Assembly: GCF_038005225.1 (NCBI RefSeq)
Contig: NZ_JBBOSU010000001.1
Span: 2,282,001-2,346,000, forward strand
Direction: 5' to 3'
Length of the DNA: 64,000 nucleotides
DNA from: Solibacillus sp. FSL K6-1523
Lineage (GTDB): Bacteria > Bacillota > Bacilli > Bacillales_A > Planococcaceae
This document shows positions 1 to 8,975 of this stretch, in pieces. The stretch's first letter is position 1, and every line of letters begins with the position of its first letter. The notes beneath the pieces are model-generated. The model ran no database searches. It was not told the origin of the DNA and saw nothing but the letters and a program-made list of their open reading frames with translations. The translations under genes and the position numbers were made by a program.

Positions 1-321
1 TTTATTTATATCTCGAAAACCTGGATTTTGAACATTTTCTACATCCACACCTAGCGACAATGCAATAATCTTTGCGGTTTGTCCACGGGTTACGAAATTA
101 CCAGGTTTAAATTGTCCATCAGGAAAACCATTGAGAATCCCTCGATTTGTTAAGGTTGTTATTGATTCATAATAATAATCACTCGTTTTAACATCAGGAT
201 ATCTAGTAATCTGAGACGCATCTGCGACATTCGAAAAACCAACAATTACTGAACCTAATACAAGCAGTAATGAAATTAATACTTTATAAATTTTATAATG
301 AGTACTAAAAATTTTCTTCAT
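1..321 (-). CDS. SLH-domain surface protein, 5' part only (cut by window edge)
   Basis: Reading down from the ATG at 321, 107 codons stay open to the window edge, so only the N-terminus is seen. Residues 1 to about 36 form a signal peptide (basic start, LISLLLVLGSVIVGF core, ADA-type cleavage site). Residues about 42-95 are one SLH repeat: YPDV, an ESI-TTL helix, GILNGFPDGQFKPGNFVTRGQ and a following AKIIALSLGV helix. SLH repeats bind pyruvylated secondary cell-wall polymer and hold exoproteins on the wall, so this is probably a cell-surface protein. A GGGAGG ribosome binding site lies 9-10 nt upstream. The catalytic or other C-terminal part, if any, lies outside the window. Confidence 0.85.
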   Translation of the reverse strand, partial: MKKIFSTHYKIYKVLISLLLVLGSVIVGFSNVADASQITRYPDVKTSDYYYESITTLTNRGILNGFPDGQFKPGNFVTRGQTAKIIALSLGVDVENVQNPGFRDINK

Positions 322-1078
322 TTTCCCCAACCTCCCAGACTAATCAACTCAACATCACGATAACTGAACTACAAACATAAAATTATATAAAAATAAATAT
401 ATCCATAATTAAAAAATTCACGAGTAAAGTTATAGGTATATAAAATCCTATGTAAATGGTTTTAAGTTCATAGTCCCGTGAACCCAATATGAATCTACCA
501 TTCTTCAATTGTTCTTCACGATTCCCTTAAAATAAAATGCAAATTCACCCCATTCTTTTAATTTCCCTTATTTACATAATCTCTATAGTGCAAACTAAGC
601 AGTAAAAGTGAGAAATTTAAAATTTTTGTTCTGTTAGACCATTTTGATATTGGTAAATCGATTACATTCCGATTTTTATTCAAATGTGCTGTAATTTCTT
701 CAAGAGAAACACAGCTTTACAATATACTCCTTTCTCAATTAATAGGGTCTGGTAGTATATACCTTCAAATAAAAATCTTTAAACATATTAATTACCTAAA
801 AAGGAAAAAGCAGTTTAAATATGCATGCCAAAAGGGAATATAAAAAACAAAAAAGTCATGTGTTATAAGCAAACACATGACTTTTCACTTTATTAATTTT
901 ACTCAACTGAAGCCCTTCACTTTTTTAGAAGTTGAATACCAAACTTATTTTTAATTCTCTATATAATCCAGCAATGAATTAATAAAGCCAAAAAACCCAT
1001 ACCATTAATCTTTTTTGTGTTTAATCTACCCAAAAGAGTGAAATAAATAACAATAACGCTTATTTTAGGGGGAATAGA
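322..1078. other. Long intergenic region with no convincing gene
   Basis: About 750 bases of AT-rich DNA separate the SLH gene from cydD. The only strong structure is a 14-bp stem-loop (851-885). Short open stretches exist on the minus strand (for example about 558-720) but they lack a usable start next to a ribosome binding site. This may be decayed coding DNA. Confidence 0.5.
851..885 (-). terminator. Orphan rho-independent terminator
   Basis: Perfect 14-bp inverted repeat (AAAAGTCATGTGTT / AACACATGACTTTT) around a 7-nt loop. On the minus strand it is followed by a T-rich tail (T6-G-T6). No intact minus-strand gene lies between it and cydD, so it may mark a lost gene or a small RNA. Confidence 0.6.
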
Positions 1079-2794
1079 ATGCGCCAGTTTCAAAAATGGA
1101 TGCCAGCAATGAAAAAATACCGTCTGACGCTCATCTTTATTGCCCTTCTGCTCGGGCTTGCCATCGTTTTACAAGCTTATAGCATCATTCAAATTGTTGA
1201 TTTCGTATTTATTCAAAAAACCGAGTTCTCAGCTACTTTACCTTATATAGTTGCGCTACTTTTGGCGATATCACTTCGGGTTGCGTCTAATTTCCTTCTT
1301 CATTGGACGGGCAATCAACTTTCCGCACATGTTAAAAAGGAGATTCGCGCTCAGCTTTTAACGCGCTGGGAGCAAGATTCTATTGAAAATATAAAATTAC
1401 AGCAAACGGGCTATCAAGTTTCGCTATTCGTCGATACGGTCGATGAGCTTGATGCGTATTTTCGGGAGTATATACCGCAAACGATGAAAACGTTCGTTGT
1501 GCCATTGTTTTTATTCATCGCCATATTTTTTGCCCATCCTATGAGCGCGGTCATTTTGCTCATAACGGCACCATTTATTCCCCTTTCTTATATTATTATC
1601 GGTGTGCAAACGAAAAGAAAATCGGAACAACAGCTTGAAAATATGAACCGCTTTTCCGGAAAATTTTTAGATGTTTTACAAGGCTTGCAGACGCTTAAGC
1701 TGTTTTCGCAAAGCGCCAAACAACGAACTATTTTGCAACATTACAATACACGTTTTATGGAAACGACGCTCGATGTGTTAAAAATTGCGTTTGCATCAAC
1801 GCTGTTTATCGAGCTTATTACTACGCTTGGTGTCGGGCTTGTCGCACTTGAAATCGGCTTTCAAATGATTGTATTTGAAACGCTCGGCTTTGCTGCGGCA
1901 TTTTTCGTTTTAACGTTAGCACCTGAATTTTACAGCTCTTTAAAGGAATTAGGTACGGCGTTTCATGCGGGAAAAGGTAGTCTTGGCGCAATGCAGCTCA
2001 TTCAAACAGAGCTTGAAAAAGAGGTTCAGACGGTCACATGGGGACAACAGCAAATCATGCCCGCCCCCGCTCTTGCACTAAGGGATGCTGAGTACCATTA
2101 TCCAGACGGTACTACGATTGGACCGGTTTCGATGGACATCCCGTCAAAGAAAACGGTAGCCATTATCGGACCGACTGGACATGGCAAAACGACCCTCTTA
2201 AATATGCTAGCAAGTGCGGTGGAACTAACGGACGGCTCTCTTTTCATTAACGATATCGCGCGCAGTAAATGCAGTGAACAAAGCTGGTATGCACAAATGA
2301 CAATGATCTCACAGCATCCATACGTTTTTGCCGGTACACTGCGGGACAATTTAACGATGGGAAAAAATATGGACGATGACGCAATTTGGCATGCAGTACA
2401 AAAAGCACAATTAGGTAATTGGTTTACTACTTTACAAGATGGTTTCAATACGAAAATTGGGGAAGCCGGTCGCGGGCTGTCTGGAGGAGAAAAACAACGG
2501 ATTGCGATTGCTCGGGCTTTTATTCATCAGCCTACTATCGTATTTTTCGATGAACCAACTGCTGGACTGGACGTATTAACCGAGCAACTCATTGCCCATG
2601 CGATTCAAACATTAAAATCCCATGCAACAGTCGTTCTCGTCACGCATCGCCTTGAAACATTGCAACATGCTGATCTGTTATACATTTTGGAAAATGGCAA
2701 AATTCATGTGAGCGGGACACTGGAAGCATTGCAACAGGAAAAGTATTTTGAGGCGATGAAAAAAGGAGGTTTGCCCGATGCAAGAGCTTTATGA
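1079..2794 (+). CDS. cydD: Thiol reductant ABC exporter subunit CydD
   Basis: A fused permease-ATPase of 571 residues, the usual CydD length. The first ~310 residues hold about six membrane helices of an ABC exporter. The ATPase has Walker A (GPTGHGKTT, about 364-372), signature LSGGEKQR (about 466-474), Walker B FFDEPTAGLD (about 489) and an H-loop VTHR (about 520). CydDC exports cysteine and glutathione to the cell exterior and is needed to assemble cytochrome bd. The start has a TAGGGGGA ribosome binding site 6 nt upstream. It overlaps the downstream cydC by 17 nt, so the two are co-translated and should form the heterodimer. The oxidase genes cydAB, usually upstream in Bacillus, are not next to it here. 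Assignment as CydD rather than CydC rests on gene order and general similarity. Confidence 0.88.
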   Translation: MRQFQKWMPAMKKYRLTLIFIALLLGLAIVLQAYSIIQIVDFVFIQKTEFSATLPYIVALLLAISLRVASNFLLHWTGNQLSAHVKKEIRAQLLTRWEQDSIENIKLQQTGYQVSLFVDTVDELDAYFREYIPQTMKTFVVPLFLFIAIFFAHPMSAVILLITAPFIPLSYIIIGVQTKRKSEQQLENMNRFSGKFLDVLQGLQTLKLFSQSAKQRTILQHYNTRFMETTLDVLKIAFASTLFIELITTLGVGLVALEIGFQMIVFETLGFAAAFFVLTLAPEFYSSLKELGTAFHAGKGSLGAMQLIQTELEKEVQTVTWGQQQIMPAPALALRDAEYHYPDGTTIGPVSMDIPSKKTVAIIGPTGHGKTTLLNMLASAVELTDGSLFINDIARSKCSEQSWYAQMTMISQHPYVFAGTLRDNLTMGKNMDDDAIWHAVQKAQLGNWFTTLQDGFNTKIGEAGRGLSGGEKQRIAIARAFIHQPTIVFFDEPTAGLDVLTEQLIAHAIQTLKSHATVVLVTHRLETLQHADLLYILENGKIHVSGTLEALQQEKYFEAMKKGGLPDARAL

Positions 2795-4460
2795 AATGAT
2801 TTGGCATGAGAAAAAAGAAATGCTTCTCGCGTTAATTGCCGGTACAATCAGCGGCTTAACAGCGGTTGCCCTTTTTGCACAAAGTGGCTTTTTGATTTCA
2901 AAAGCCGCGCTCATGCCACCGTTTTACGTCATTTTAATTTTGACCGCTTTTTTAAAAATATTCGGAGTCGCAAAATCGACGAGTAAATATGCAGAACGCT
3001 TTATTTCTCATCGTGTAACGTTTTCACTTTTGTCCGCGATTCGAATGCGATTTTTTGACCGACTAGAACCTATTGCTAATCAGTTATTTTTGCATTATCA
3101 AAGCGGTGAATTGTTAACACGTATTACGAATGATGTGACGACGCTTCAAAATTTCTTTTTACGTGTCGTTTATCCCCCACTCGTTGCGTTGCTCGTCTTT
3201 TTCGGAACGGTCATTTTCACATCCTTTTTTTCGATTTGGATAGCGCTTTTATTAGTGCTTGGCTTTTTATTTGTGGCGGTCATTATTCCGACGCTTTTAA
3301 TCGCAAAGAACACACAGCCTGTCCCCTATAAACGTGAACTGCTTACCGAAACAACTGAGTTTTTATACGGTTTTCGCGAATTGAAAAATCATCATCTAGT
3401 CGCGCAAAAAAGTAAAGACCTGCTGCAGTTAAGTGATGCATATGCCGATGAAATCAAAAAAGAGCAGCAAGCACTCGTTCGTATGCAACTTTACAATCAA
3501 AGTGCCTCATTATTGACGGTATTTCTTATCGTGACAATTGGTGCCTATTTTGTGACGACAAATCAGCTAGACGGACTTTATTTGGCGATGCTGTTATTAA
3601 TCGCGCTCACCGTATTCGAAACCGCGATTCCGCTCGCTACTGTGCCGCATCATTATAAAAGTGCAGCGGGGGCGATGGCACGCTTACAGGAAGTCGCAGT
3701 AGATTCTGAAGCTGGTACAAAGCCTTTACCATCTTCGAATGATTTCACAATCCAAGTGAATGATGTGCATTTTTCATATGCCCGGCTTTCGAAACCCATT
3801 TTAAAAGAGATTCAATTTACGATACAGCCCGGCGAAAAAATTGCCATTATTGGTCCTAGTGGCTCGGGAAAATCCACCCTTTTTCAATTGCTTATAAAGG
3901 GACTTGAGCCAACGAGTGGGGAATTATTGATCGGTGGTGAACCCCTTGCTAACACATATGCACCATCCTTGTGGGCACAGATAAGCGTGCAATTGCAGCA
4001 TAATCATTTTTTCTCAGGGACGATTCGAGATAATTTATTACTTGCGAATGAACAAGCATCGGACGAACAACTTGTCGATGCATTAAACCGCGCACAGCTT
4101 CCAAAAAACTTGGATGAAGCTATTTTAGAAAAAGGAGAAAACTTATCCGGTGGTGAACGTCAACGACTGGCCTTTGCACGTGTGCTTTTAAAAAATGGTG
4201 CCATTTGGCTATTAGATGAACCATTTACAAGCCTAGACACCGTAACAGAGCGTGCACTCTTTCATGAATTACTTACGAGCACGAAAGAACGAACCGTCAT
4301 TTTGATTACGCATAAGTTGGCCGGATTAGAAAAGATGGATCGGATTTTCGTCATGCAAGATGGACAACTTTTGGAATGCGGCTCTTATGAACAGCTTCTA
4401 GTAGCAAAAGGTTTATTTTATCAGATGAAAAATATTCATACGTTCCAAGATTCAAATTAA
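2778..4460 (+). CDS. cydC: Thiol reductant ABC exporter subunit CydC
   Basis: Partner half-transporter of CydD, 560 residues. The N-terminal membrane domain (about 1-300, six helices) is followed by an ATPase domain with Walker [10 protein letters not shown] (about 358-366), signature LSGGERQR (about 456), Walker [12 protein letters not shown] (about 477) and ITHK switch histidine. Its start lies inside the end of cydD and is preceded by AAAAGGAGG, so translation is probably coupled. The pair should form a heterodimeric inner-membrane exporter that controls the extracytoplasmic thiol state for cytochrome bd assembly. A strong terminator follows immediately. Confidence 0.88.
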   Translation: MQELYEMIWHEKKEMLLALIAGTISGLTAVALFAQSGFLISKAALMPPFYVILILTAFLKIFGVAKSTSKYAERFISHRVTFSLLSAIRMRFFDRLEPIANQLFLHYQSGELLTRITNDVTTLQNFFLRVVYPPLVALLVFFGTVIFTSFFSIWIALLLVLGFLFVAVIIPTLLIAKNTQPVPYKRELLTETTEFLYGFRELKNHHLVAQKSKDLLQLSDAYADEIKKEQQALVRMQLYNQSASLLTVFLIVTIGAYFVTTNQLDGLYLAMLLLIALTVFETAIPLATVPHHYKSAAGAMARLQEVAVDSEAGTKPLPSSNDFTIQVNDVHFSYARLSKPILKEIQFTIQPGEKIAIIGPSGSGKSTLFQLLIKGLEPTSGELLIGGEPLANTYAPSLWAQISVQLQHNHFFSGTIRDNLLLANEQASDEQLVDALNRAQLPKNLDEAILEKGENLSGGERQRLAFARVLLKNGAIWLLDEPFTSLDTVTERALFHELLTSTKERTVILITHKLAGLEKMDRIFVMQDGQLLECGSYEQLLVAKGLFYQMKNIHTFQDSN

Positions 4461-4462
4461 TA

Positions 4463-4515
4463 GGATGCTGGAAATGCGAGATATGCCATATCTCACATTT
4501 TCTAGCACCCTTTTT
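4463..4515 (+). terminator. Rho-independent terminator after cydDC
   Basis: Long imperfect stem with arms starting GGATGCTGGAAATGCGAGATATG and closing with TAGCACCC. A T5 run follows at once. It ends the cydDC transcript. Confidence 0.8.
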
Positions 4516-4614
4516 AATCATTCCTTTTTATCCTGCATGAACGAACAAAATTACGTCCACTATGATAGAAGAATCCTTTCACCTTTCCGTAATTCAAAAA
4601 AACTTTTAAAAATT

Positions 4615-4632
4615 TATCTCAAATTCGAGATA
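4615..4632 (+). promoter_or_regulatory. MhqR-like operator upstream of the marR gene
   Basis: TATCTCAAATTCGAGATA is an imperfect palindrome (arms TATCTC / GAGATA). It closely fits the B. subtilis MhqR operator as I recall it (tATCTcgaAtTCgAGATa). It sits just upstream of a candidate promoter (TTGCAA 4639-4644, 17-bp spacer, TAAAGT 4662-4667) that drives a MarR gene and a quinone-detoxification operon. That is the expected position for autoregulation. Confidence 0.7.
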
Positions 4633-4638
4633 TTTGTG

Positions 4639-4667
4639 TTGCAATTTTATCAGTTGAGTAGTAAAGT
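4639..4667 (+). promoter_or_regulatory. Candidate sigma-A promoter of the marR-dioxygenase operon
   Basis: TTGCAA and TAAAGT elements are separated by 17 bp, 26 nt upstream of the marR start codon and directly downstream of the palindrome. The -10 is imperfect, so the call is tentative. Confidence 0.45.
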
Positions 4668-4692
4668 GATAGTAACGAAAGGATGTGACGGC

Positions 4693-5127
4693 ATGAAAAA
4701 TAACACACGCGGCTCGCTCATTTGGTTACGGATTACGCGTTTTACGCATCAAAGTAATTTATTATCCAATGATTTTCTAAAACCATTTGGATTAACGACT
4801 GCCCAATTTGACGTGCTTATGCAAATTGATTCTTATGCACCGATTACACAATCCGATTTAGCGCAAAAAGTAACCGTTACACAGGGTGGCATTTCTCGTA
4901 TGTTGTCACGCCTTGAGCAGGACGGATTGATCGAACGCACACAACAATGGAAAACAAAATACATTTCGTTAACTGAAAAAGGAAAACAACATTTAGCCAA
5001 TGCATTTGATGCACAGCTCGCCTTCCAATCATCCTTTTTTGATGATTGCTTAACGACGGATGAACAAAAAACATTATATGAATTAATATCTCGTGTACAA
5101 AAAAACAGTGAAAATAAAACTAAATAA
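4693..5127 (+). CDS. MarR-family transcriptional regulator (MhqR-like)
   Basis: A 144-residue winged-helix repressor. The frame is open further upstream, but the ATG at 4693 has a GAAAGGA ribosome binding site and gives the normal MarR length. The DNA-binding part is about residues 40-95: [12 protein letters not shown], then [25 protein letters not shown], then a wing with [21 protein letters not shown]. MarR proteins bind palindromes as dimers and are released by ligands or thiol/quinone modification. The operator upstream and the downstream dioxygenase and oxidoreductase genes match the MhqR regulon that senses quinones and catechols in B. subtilis. The downstream dioxygenase starts only 25 nt after the stop, so all four genes probably form one autoregulated operon. 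Confidence 0.82.
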   Translation: MKNNTRGSLIWLRITRFTHQSNLLSNDFLKPFGLTTAQFDVLMQIDSYAPITQSDLAQKVTVTQGGISRMLSRLEQDGLIERTQQWKTKYISLTEKGKQHLANAFDAQLAFQSSFFDDCLTTDEQKTLYELISRVQKNSENKTK

Positions 5128-5152
5128 CGATCACACATTAGGAGGAAACTTT

Positions 5153-6091
5153 ATGTATAACATTCCAGGACATCACCATATTTCAATGATTACGAAACAC
5201 GCAAATGACAATAACCACTTTTACCGTGAAATTTTAGGCTTACGCCGCGTCAAATTGACGGTAAACCAAGATGCACCATCGATGTACCACCTATTTTACG
5301 GGGATAAAACAGGGAGCCCAGGTACTGAATTATCGTTCTTTGAAATCCCATTAGTAGGACGCACACATCGCGGTACAAATGCCATTACAAAAATTGGCTT
5401 AATTGTTCCATCTGAAGAAAGTTTGCATTATTGGATGAAACGCTTCGATGAGTATGAAGTACAACATGAAGGAATCTCCACATATGCGAACCGCCCTGCC
5501 CTGCTATTTGAAGATGAAGAAGGTTTACGCATGGCACTTATCGTTGCAAATGGTGAAAAGATCGCACATTGGGAAACGTATGATGGCTCCCCTGTTCCTC
5601 ATGAACATCAAATTCAAGGAATGGGTACCGTAGAAATGACAGTGAAAAATTTATCAAAATTAACGCGTACACTAACTGAAATATTTGGCTATCATGAGGT
5701 ATTTAACAATGACCAGGAAGCCCTATTCCAATCAGTAGCTGGCGAAGTATTTGGTGAAATTTATGTCATTCAGCAAGATGGCCCTTCTGAAAAACCAGGA
5801 AAAGGTAGCATCCATCACTTAGCAATCCGTGTGAAAAATGATGAAGAATTACAGCATTGGGATGAGCAAGTAAAAATGCGCGGCTTCCAATCATCCGGGA
5901 TTATTGACCGCTTCTACTTCAAGAGCTTATATTTCCGTGAATCAAACGGCATCTTATTTGAAATCGCTACAGACGGACCAGGATTTTTACGAGATGGTGA
6001 CGTTGAAACATTAGGCGAGCAATTAGATTTACCAGACTTTTTAGAAGCGCGCCGTGATGAAATTGTAGAAAAATTACACCCAATTGTTTAA
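5153..6091 (+). CDS. Ring-cleaving dioxygenase, VOC superfamily (MhqO/MhqA-like)
   Basis: Two tandem glyoxalase/VOC modules make up 312 residues, the usual length of the MhqO/MhqA family. Module 1 (about 1-130) opens with GHHHISMITK, supplying a metal-ligand histidine. Module 2 (about 155-290) contains GSIHHLAIRV and then LFEIATDGPGF, giving the second His and a Glu ligand typical of Fe(II) extradiol dioxygenases. Family members open hydroquinone or catechol rings and so remove quinone-forming compounds in the cytosol. The start at 5153 follows AGGAGGAAACTTT, an ideal ribosome binding site. The open frame 60 nt further upstream has none. It lies between the MarR regulator and the flavin monooxygenase gene. 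Confidence 0.85.
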   Translation: MYNIPGHHHISMITKHANDNNHFYREILGLRRVKLTVNQDAPSMYHLFYGDKTGSPGTELSFFEIPLVGRTHRGTNAITKIGLIVPSEESLHYWMKRFDEYEVQHEGISTYANRPALLFEDEEGLRMALIVANGEKIAHWETYDGSPVPHEHQIQGMGTVEMTVKNLSKLTRTLTEIFGYHEVFNNDQEALFQSVAGEVFGEIYVIQQDGPSEKPGKGSIHHLAIRVKNDEELQHWDEQVKMRGFQSSGIIDRFYFKSLYFRESNGILFEIATDGPGFLRDGDVETLGEQLDLPDFLEARRDEIVEKLHPIV

Positions 6092-6123
6092 CTTACATTG
6101 GATATATTAAAGGAGCATATAAA

Positions 6124-7179
6124 ATGGAAAAATATCGTATTGATCAATCAAAAGGCATGGAATTTGGACTTTATTCGTTAGGAGATCATATGCCAAACCC
6201 TTTAACAGGGCATACAGTATCCCCTCGCCAACGTATTCAGGAGCTCATTGAATTAAGTCAATTAGCAGAGCAAGCGGGCATTGATGTATTTGGTGTAGGT
6301 GAAAGTCATCAACAGTATTTCACAACGCAGGCCCATACCGTCGTACTAGGTGCGATTGCGCAGGCAACAGAAAAAATCAAAATTTCGAGCTCGGCAACAG
6401 TATTAAGTGTTTCTGATCCAGTTCGCGTCTATGAAGATTTTGCGACAATCGATTTAATTTCAAATGGCCGTGCAGAAATTGTGGCAGGCCGTGGCTCGCG
6501 TGTCGGTGCCTACCATTTACTTGGTGTCGATTTACAGGATTACGAGGAAATTTTTGAGGAAAAATTAGAATTACTGCAAAAAATTAATGATGAAGAAATT
6601 GTGAATTGGCAAGGTGAATACCGCGCACCACTTGAAAATGCACGAATTTTGCCACAGCCATTACAAGGTTCATTACCGATTTGGCGCGCGGTTGGTGGCC
6701 CTCCTGCAAGTGCGATTAAAGCAGGTTACATGGGCATTCCAATGATGTTAACAACACTTGGTGGTCCAGCAATAAACTTTAAGCCCTCTGTTGATATTTA
6801 CCGTGAAGCAGCAGAAAGAAGCGGTTTTGATCCTGCGACATTACCGATTGCAACGACAAGTTTATTTTACGTAGCCGATACGACAAAAGAAGCATTGCAA
6901 GGCATGTACCCTCACATTAATGCAGGCTTCCAAGCAATCCGCGGCTCAGGCTATCCAAAGCAACAATTTGCCCAATCAACAGATGTGCGTGATGCATTAA
7001 TGGTCGGCAGTAAAGAGGAAATCATTGAAAAAATCCTGTATCAACATGAATTATTTGGCATGCAACGCTTTATGGCGCAAATCGATTTTGGCGGCGTGCC
7101 ATTCGATAAGTTAATGAAAAATATTGAAATTATCGGTAATGATATTATTCCAGCGATTAAAAAACATACAGCGAAATAA
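6124..7179 (+). CDS. Luciferase-like (LLM class) flavin-dependent oxidoreductase
   Basis: A 351-residue TIM-barrel protein of the bacterial luciferase family. Characteristic stretches are MEFGLYSLGDH near the N-terminus, AGIDVFGVGESHQQYF, SSSATVLSVSDPVRVYEDFATIDLISNGRAEIVAGRGS and a C-terminal GSKEEIIEKILYQHELFG. Members use reduced FMN and O2 to oxidise organic substrates. The downstream FMN reductase gene, 12 nt away, is a plausible source of FMNH2, suggesting a two-component monooxygenase. The start has an AAAGGAGC site at good spacing. The substrate cannot be read from sequence, but the operon context points to aromatic or quinone-like compounds. Confidence 0.85.
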   Translation: MEKYRIDQSKGMEFGLYSLGDHMPNPLTGHTVSPRQRIQELIELSQLAEQAGIDVFGVGESHQQYFTTQAHTVVLGAIAQATEKIKISSSATVLSVSDPVRVYEDFATIDLISNGRAEIVAGRGSRVGAYHLLGVDLQDYEEIFEEKLELLQKINDEEIVNWQGEYRAPLENARILPQPLQGSLPIWRAVGGPPASAIKAGYMGIPMMLTTLGGPAINFKPSVDIYREAAERSGFDPATLPIATTSLFYVADTTKEALQGMYPHINAGFQAIRGSGYPKQQFAQSTDVRDALMVGSKEEIIEKILYQHELFGMQRFMAQIDFGGVPFDKLMKNIEIIGNDIIPAIKKHTAK

Positions 7180-7191
7180 GGAGGCAGTACA

Positions 7192-7758
7192 ATGAAAATC
7201 GTAGCATTAGTCGGTTCAACAATCGGCTCAAAAACACGTACAGCAATGGCAACAACAGTCGAATTATTACAAAAAAAATACCCTCAAGCAGATGTAACAA
7301 TGCTTGATTTAGCGAATTATGATGTACGTTTTAGTGATGGACGCAATTATTCGGAATATGAAGGCGATACATTGTTTGTTGCAACGGAAATGATGCAGGC
7401 GGATGCTATTATTATCGGAACACCAACATTCCAAGCATCGATCCCGGCGACATTGAAAAATGTGTTTGACCTACTCCCTGTTAACGGCTTACGCGATAAA
7501 GTGGTCAGCATCGTTGTAACAGCAGGTACTTCAAAACATTACATGATGGTCGAGCAGCAGTTAAAACCGATTTTATCTTACATGAAAGCCCATATCGTAC
7601 CAACGTACGTATTCGCGGAGGAAAAAGATTTTCACCGTAAAGAAATCGTGAATGATGATGTGCTCTTCCGCCTAGATCGCCTTATTGACGACACGGTGGA
7701 TCTAGTAGAAGTCCACGCAGCATTACGTGCGAAAAAGGATGAGCAGTATGATTTTTGA
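7192..7758 (+). CDS. NADPH-dependent FMN reductase family protein
   Basis: A flavodoxin-fold protein of 188 residues. The N-terminal strand and phosphate loop read IVALVGSTIGSKTRTAM. The second motif, GTPTFQASIPATLKNVFDLL (about 83-102), is typical of NAD(P)H-dependent FMN reductases. It likely reduces FMN with NAD(P)H and feeds the luciferase-like enzyme encoded upstream. It may also reduce quinones directly. AAGGAGGCAGTACA precedes the ATG. It is the last gene of the marR operon, followed 30 nt later by a strong terminator. A decayed copy of its C-terminal segment appears near 8500. Confidence 0.83.
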   Translation: MKIVALVGSTIGSKTRTAMATTVELLQKKYPQADVTMLDLANYDVRFSDGRNYSEYEGDTLFVATEMMQADAIIIGTPTFQASIPATLKNVFDLLPVNGLRDKVVSIVVTAGTSKHYMMVEQQLKPILSYMKAHIVPTYVFAEEKDFHRKEIVNDDVLFRLDRLIDDTVDLVEVHAALRAKKDEQYDF

Positions 7759-7787
7759 ATGTTCATAAAAAATATATAAATATTATT

Positions 7788-7827
7788 AAACACTTAAAAC
7801 GTTGCTAGAACAACGTTTTAAGTGTTT
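7788..7827 (+). terminator. Rho-independent terminator of the marR-dioxygenase operon
   Basis: Perfect 17-bp stem (AAACACTTAAAACGTTG with its complement) around a 6-nt CTAGAA loop, followed by TATTAGGTTT. It is nearly symmetrical and may also serve the convergent gene ending at 7853. Confidence 0.85.
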
Positions 7828-7852
7828 TATTAGGTTTCGCTAAATATTTCAA

Positions 7853-8332
7853 CTAGACAAATTGAACATGGGCAAACTGCTTTTGTGCAAAATTTTGTAA
7901 GTCCGTATGTTGGATTTCATTTATAGCAATTGTTTGTTTCGTTAGTTTTGGCGGTTTATCTTCTCCCGCCCAAAATTGCAATAATTCGGCATTTTGATCA
8001 GGAGTAAGCTGTTCTCTTATATATGTCAGTAAATTCTCTAGAAATTCTCCTTCCCAACGCCCTTCTACACCGTAAACGTACGGCTTTTCACTATACAATG
8101 CTAAATCATAAGATGGATTTTCCCAATGGAAAATATTTAATTTGGCAAAAGCATCTTCATCAGGAGCATTTAAAATTTCAACATCATCCTCCATTGAATG
8201 CCATGCTTGCTCTGGGAAATCATCTGAAATTGGATATAGCTTTTTTAATTCACGTACAGAAATGTAGTCAAATCCTGTATAATCCGCCTCATTCAAAGGT
8301 TTGTCAGCAACCAAAACAGTATATTGTGTCAT
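7853..8332 (-). CDS. Hypothetical protein, 159 residues
   Basis: An acidic soluble protein with no signal peptide or membrane segment. It is rich in Trp, Tyr, Asp and Glu (for example YISVRELKKLYPIS, HWENPSYDLALYSEKPYVYGVEGRWEGEFLENLL and LQFWAGEDK). The start has an AGAAAGG site with wide spacing. It is convergent with the FMN reductase operon and monocistronic. I do not recognise a family. The composition resembles small immunity-like or stress proteins, but that is only an impression. Confidence 0.7.
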   Translation of the reverse strand: MTQYTVLVADKPLNEADYTGFDYISVRELKKLYPISDDFPEQAWHSMEDDVEILNAPDEDAFAKLNIFHWENPSYDLALYSEKPYVYGVEGRWEGEFLENLLTYIREQLTPDQNAELLQFWAGEDKPPKLTKQTIAINEIQHTDLQNFAQKQFAHVQFV

Positions 8333-8551
8333 AAAATCAGAACCTTTCTATGTAAATTCATTTTGCAGTTTCCCGTGGACCCCATTAACCCCCACCTTAC
8401 ATTACTGGTGGTAATGCCCCTGTTTACACATTAAATGTAGTCCATTAATTTTCACTCAAATGTTATGAACTATCATATTTATCTACTTAGTCAAAATTCC
8501 GTATATTTAGTAGAAGTCCATGCAGTACGATTGTGTTATTTAACCTTAATA
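8333..8551. other. Intergenic DNA with a relic of the FMN reductase C-terminus
   Basis: Around 8499-8532 the plus strand can be read as VYLVEVHAVRL, matching VDLVEVHAALR near the end of the FMN reductase (7699-7731). The shared bases are TAGTAGAAGTCCA and flanks. No start or stop context remains. It looks like a degraded partial duplication. Confidence 0.4.
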
Positions 8552-8851
8552 TCACGAGTAAAACCCTCTTAACTTTTCTGGCAAAGTTTTATTCATAATA
8601 AATCCAGCCGATGCTAATCCCATTAAAATAAATAAAATCGCAAAAACATTATCGAACCAGCCCATTTGAATACTATTCGTTAGTTTCGAACCACCAATTA
8701 TTATTATTAAACCAACAATCCAAGCAAATAAAAAACCTACAATATACTGTAACCATTCCCTTTTTGAAAGTTGTTTAAAAAGAGCTCGGCTTTTATAAAA
8801 TTTCATAATGGAGAAAATCAATAATAAACCAGTCATAATAATTCCAACCAT
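8552..8851 (-). CDS. Small integral membrane protein, 99 residues
   Basis: Three predicted membrane helices: about 2-17 (VGIIMTGLLLIFSIM), 33-55 (LQYIVGFLFAWIVGLIIIIGG) and 65-86 (NVFAILFILMGLASAGFIM). A basic linker KSRALFKQLSKREW lies after the first helix. The AAGTGAGGGATTATA leader contains a ribosome binding site. The family is not recognised. It is followed upstream on the same strand by two other small genes, but spacings over 100 nt do not prove an operon. Confidence 0.7.
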   Translation of the reverse strand: MVGIIMTGLLLIFSIMKFYKSRALFKQLSKREWLQYIVGFLFAWIVGLIIIIGGSKLTNSIQMGWFDNVFAILFILMGLASAGFIMNKTLPEKLRGFYS

Positions 8852-8975
8852 TATAATCCCTCACTTTATAAATTCATTCGTAAACATCATAGCCAAAAAA
8901 ATATCATAATCATTCGCGATAGATATATTTTAGAAAACATATTTGAGATGAGGCAATTTCATTTTTTAGCCCCCT

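Noticed and set aside
558-720. Minus-strand frame reading VSLEEITAHLNKNRNVIDLP and onwards
   Set aside because: It has a stop just upstream and no start codon with a usable ribosome binding site. At about 50 codons in AT-rich DNA it could be chance or decayed.
4465-4692. Upstream extension of the MarR frame
   Set aside because: It would start inside the cydDC terminator stem and lacks a ribosome binding site. The ATG at 4693 has one and gives the normal family length.
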